A DNA stretch of 64,000 nt from Flavobacteriaceae bacterium MAR_2010_72 (GTDB lineage Bacteria; Bacteroidota; Bacteroidia; Flavobacteriales; Flavobacteriaceae), in NCBI GenBank assembly GCA_003550275.1, contig QXCW01000002.1, forward strand, positions 1,984,001-2,048,000. The letters run 5' to 3'. The notes under the pieces were generated by a model that was given only the letters and a program-made list of their open reading frames with translations, had not been told where the DNA came from and did no database searches. Positions 62,773-64,000 of this stretch are shown here, piece by piece (the first letter of the stretch is position 1; every line of letters begins with the position of its first letter). Both the position numbers and the translations under genes were made by a program.

Positions 62773-64000
62773 ATGAACTTAAATAATTATACCATAAAAT
62801 CACAAGAAGCGATACAGCAAGCACAACAACTTGCGCAAGCTTTTGGTCATCAACATATCGAGAATGAACATATTTTTAAAGGGATTTTTGAAGTTGACGA
62901 AAGCGTTCTGCCCTTCATCTTAAAAAAGCTGAACGTCAACGTTACGCTTTTACAACAGACTTTAGATAAACAATTAGAAAGTTACTCAAAAGTATCTGGC
63001 GGCGAACTTATGCTCTCTAGAGAAGCTGTAAAAACACTAAATGAAGCTTCAATTATTGCCAAGAAAATGAACGATGATTACGTTTCAATTGAGCATTTAA
63101 TTTTAGCCGTATTTAAATCGAACAGCAAGATCTCTCAAATGCTCAAAGATCAAGGCATTAATGAGAAAGACCTAAAAGCAGCCATCGAGGAATTAAGAAA
63201 AGGTGACCGTGTCACCTCCCAAAGCCAGGAAGATACTTATAACTCACTCAATAAATACGCCAAGAACCTTAATCAATTAACAAAGGACAACAAATTGGAT
63301 CCAGTAATTGGACGAGATGAGGAAATTCGTAGAATTTTACAAATTTTATCACGTCGTACCAAAAACAACCCCATATTGGTAGGTGAACCTGGTACCGGAA
63401 AAACAGCCATCGCCGAAGGTTTGGCGCATCGTATTGTTGATGGTGATATCCCAGAAAACTTAAGGGAAAAACAAATTTTCGCACTCGATATGGGTGCACT
63501 AATTGCAGGAGCCAAATACAAAGGTGAATTTGAGGAGCGCTTAAAATCCGTCATCAAAGAGGTCACTACAAGTGAAGGTGACATTGTTCTTTTTATAGAT
63601 GAAATCCACACTTTAGTTGGTGCCGGCGGTGGTCAAGGCGCTATGGATGCAGCTAATATCTTGAAACCAGCTCTGGCCAGAGGTGAGTTACGGGCTATTG
63701 GTGCAACTACTTTAGATGAATATCAAAAATATTTTGAAAAAGACAAGGCTTTAGAGCGTCGATTCCAAAAAGTTATGGTCGATGAACCCGATACCGAAAG
63801 CGCGATTTCAATTTTACGTGGTATAAAGGAAAAATATGAAACCCATCACAAAGTCCGGATTAAGGATGAAGCCATTATTGGTGCAGTGGAATTATCCGAA
63901 CGCTACATCACCGACCGTTTCCTTCCAGATAAAGCTATTGACCTTATGGACGAAGCAGCTTCAAAATTGCGTATGGAAATCAATTCCAAACCAGAAGAAT
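62773..64000 (+). CDS. clpB: Chaperone ClpB, N-terminal part (cut by window edge)
   Basis: The frame starts at the ATG at 62773 and is open to the window end, giving 409 complete codons. The N-terminal Clp repeat domain is at about 1-145 ([31 protein letters not shown]). The first AAA+ domain follows with Walker A GEPGTGKT (204-211), Walker B VLFIDEIH (272-279) and [18 protein letters not shown] with the arginine-finger region in [11 protein letters not shown]. ClpB works with DnaK to pull apart aggregated proteins. The middle domain and second AAA+ domain are outside the window. Confidence 0.95.
   Translation, partial: MNLNNYTIKSQEAIQQAQQLAQAFGHQHIENEHIFKGIFEVDESVLPFILKKLNVNVTLLQQTLDKQLESYSKVSGGELMLSREAVKTLNEASIIAKKMNDDYVSIEHLILAVFKSNSKISQMLKDQGINEKDLKAAIEELRKGDRVTSQSQEDTYNSLNKYAKNLNQLTKDNKLDPVIGRDEEIRRILQILSRRTKNNPILVGEPGTGKTAIAEGLAHRIVDGDIPENLREKQIFALDMGALIAGAKYKGEFEERLKSVIKEVTTSEGDIVLFIDEIHTLVGAGGGQGAMDAANILKPALARGELRAIGATTLDEYQKYFEKDKALERRFQKVMVDEPDTESAISILRGIKEKYETHHKVRIKDEAIIGAVELSERYITDRFLPDKAIDLMDEAASKLRMEINSKPEE

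Noticed and set aside
63269-63611. Two minus-strand frames of 76 and 112 residues opposite clpB
   Set aside because: Antisense shadows of the conserved first AAA+ domain of ClpB.
1-64000. Prophage, insertion sequence, CRISPR array or defence island
   Set aside because: No integrase, transposase, cas, restriction or phage structural gene, and no direct-repeat array, was seen on either strand.

Overview
The window looks like chromosomal DNA from a member of the Flavobacteriaceae (Bacteroidota). The evidence is AT-rich sequence, starts without Shine-Dalgarno sequences, many perfect TAnnTTTG -7 promoter elements, a type IX secretion C-terminal domain, DUF3667, YtxJ and DUF4202 proteins, and MoaC-MogA and NasA-reductase fusions. 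The genus cannot be fixed from sequence alone.

Layout. Positions 1-2187 (+) hold the end of a molybdenum cofactor (Moco) operon: moaE tail, moaCB fusion, moaA. A duplicated REP-like repeat, a VOC protein with an AraC-type regulator, and a serine hydrolase follow. From 5731 to 26534 every gene is on the minus strand and nearly all serve molybdenum or nitrogen metabolism. In transcription order: a molybdenum hydroxylase operon (2Fe-2S subunit, Moco subunit, XdhC, MobA-like transferase, YdeP-type oxidoreductase); nirB-nirD-DUF4202 with a NarX-like sensor kinase and a NarL-type regulator; then the narK-type transporter, a NasA-FAD-BFD fusion, a NirA-like protein without siroheme ligands that carries a rubredoxin domain, and an outer-membrane barrel. 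Together they read as a complete nitrate-to-ammonium assimilation pathway with its own sensing.

26711-32768 (-) is a compact operon: pabB, lipase, tilS, ade, yheT. 32827-48216 is mixed: DEAD-box helicase, a T9SS leucine-rich-repeat protein and a truncated relative, S1/P1 nuclease, a second serine hydrolase, lpd, dodecin, a frameshifted small membrane protein, an ankyrin protein, a CPBP protein, an Lrp regulator facing a methionine gamma-lyase-like gene, a DUF457 protein, NhaC, and a peroxiredoxin-thioredoxin-small protein operon. 48247-64000 holds an asymmetric ABC-F protein, transaldolase, several lipoproteins, the SRP RNA gene, glyA, fahA, a DUF3667 protein, ytxJ and the start of clpB.

The strongest less-ordinary signals are four. 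(1) A 24-bp element shared at 22 of 24 positions by the nirB and narK promoters, with a third copy before the NarL-type regulator. (2) The siroheme-less NirA-like/rubredoxin protein overlapping nasA. (3) Three TCTAAATA repeats spaced exactly 31 bp apart between the Lrp gene and the lyase. (4) An ABC-F protein with one consensus and one degenerate ATP site. No CRISPR array, insertion sequence, prophage or tRNA gene was seen.
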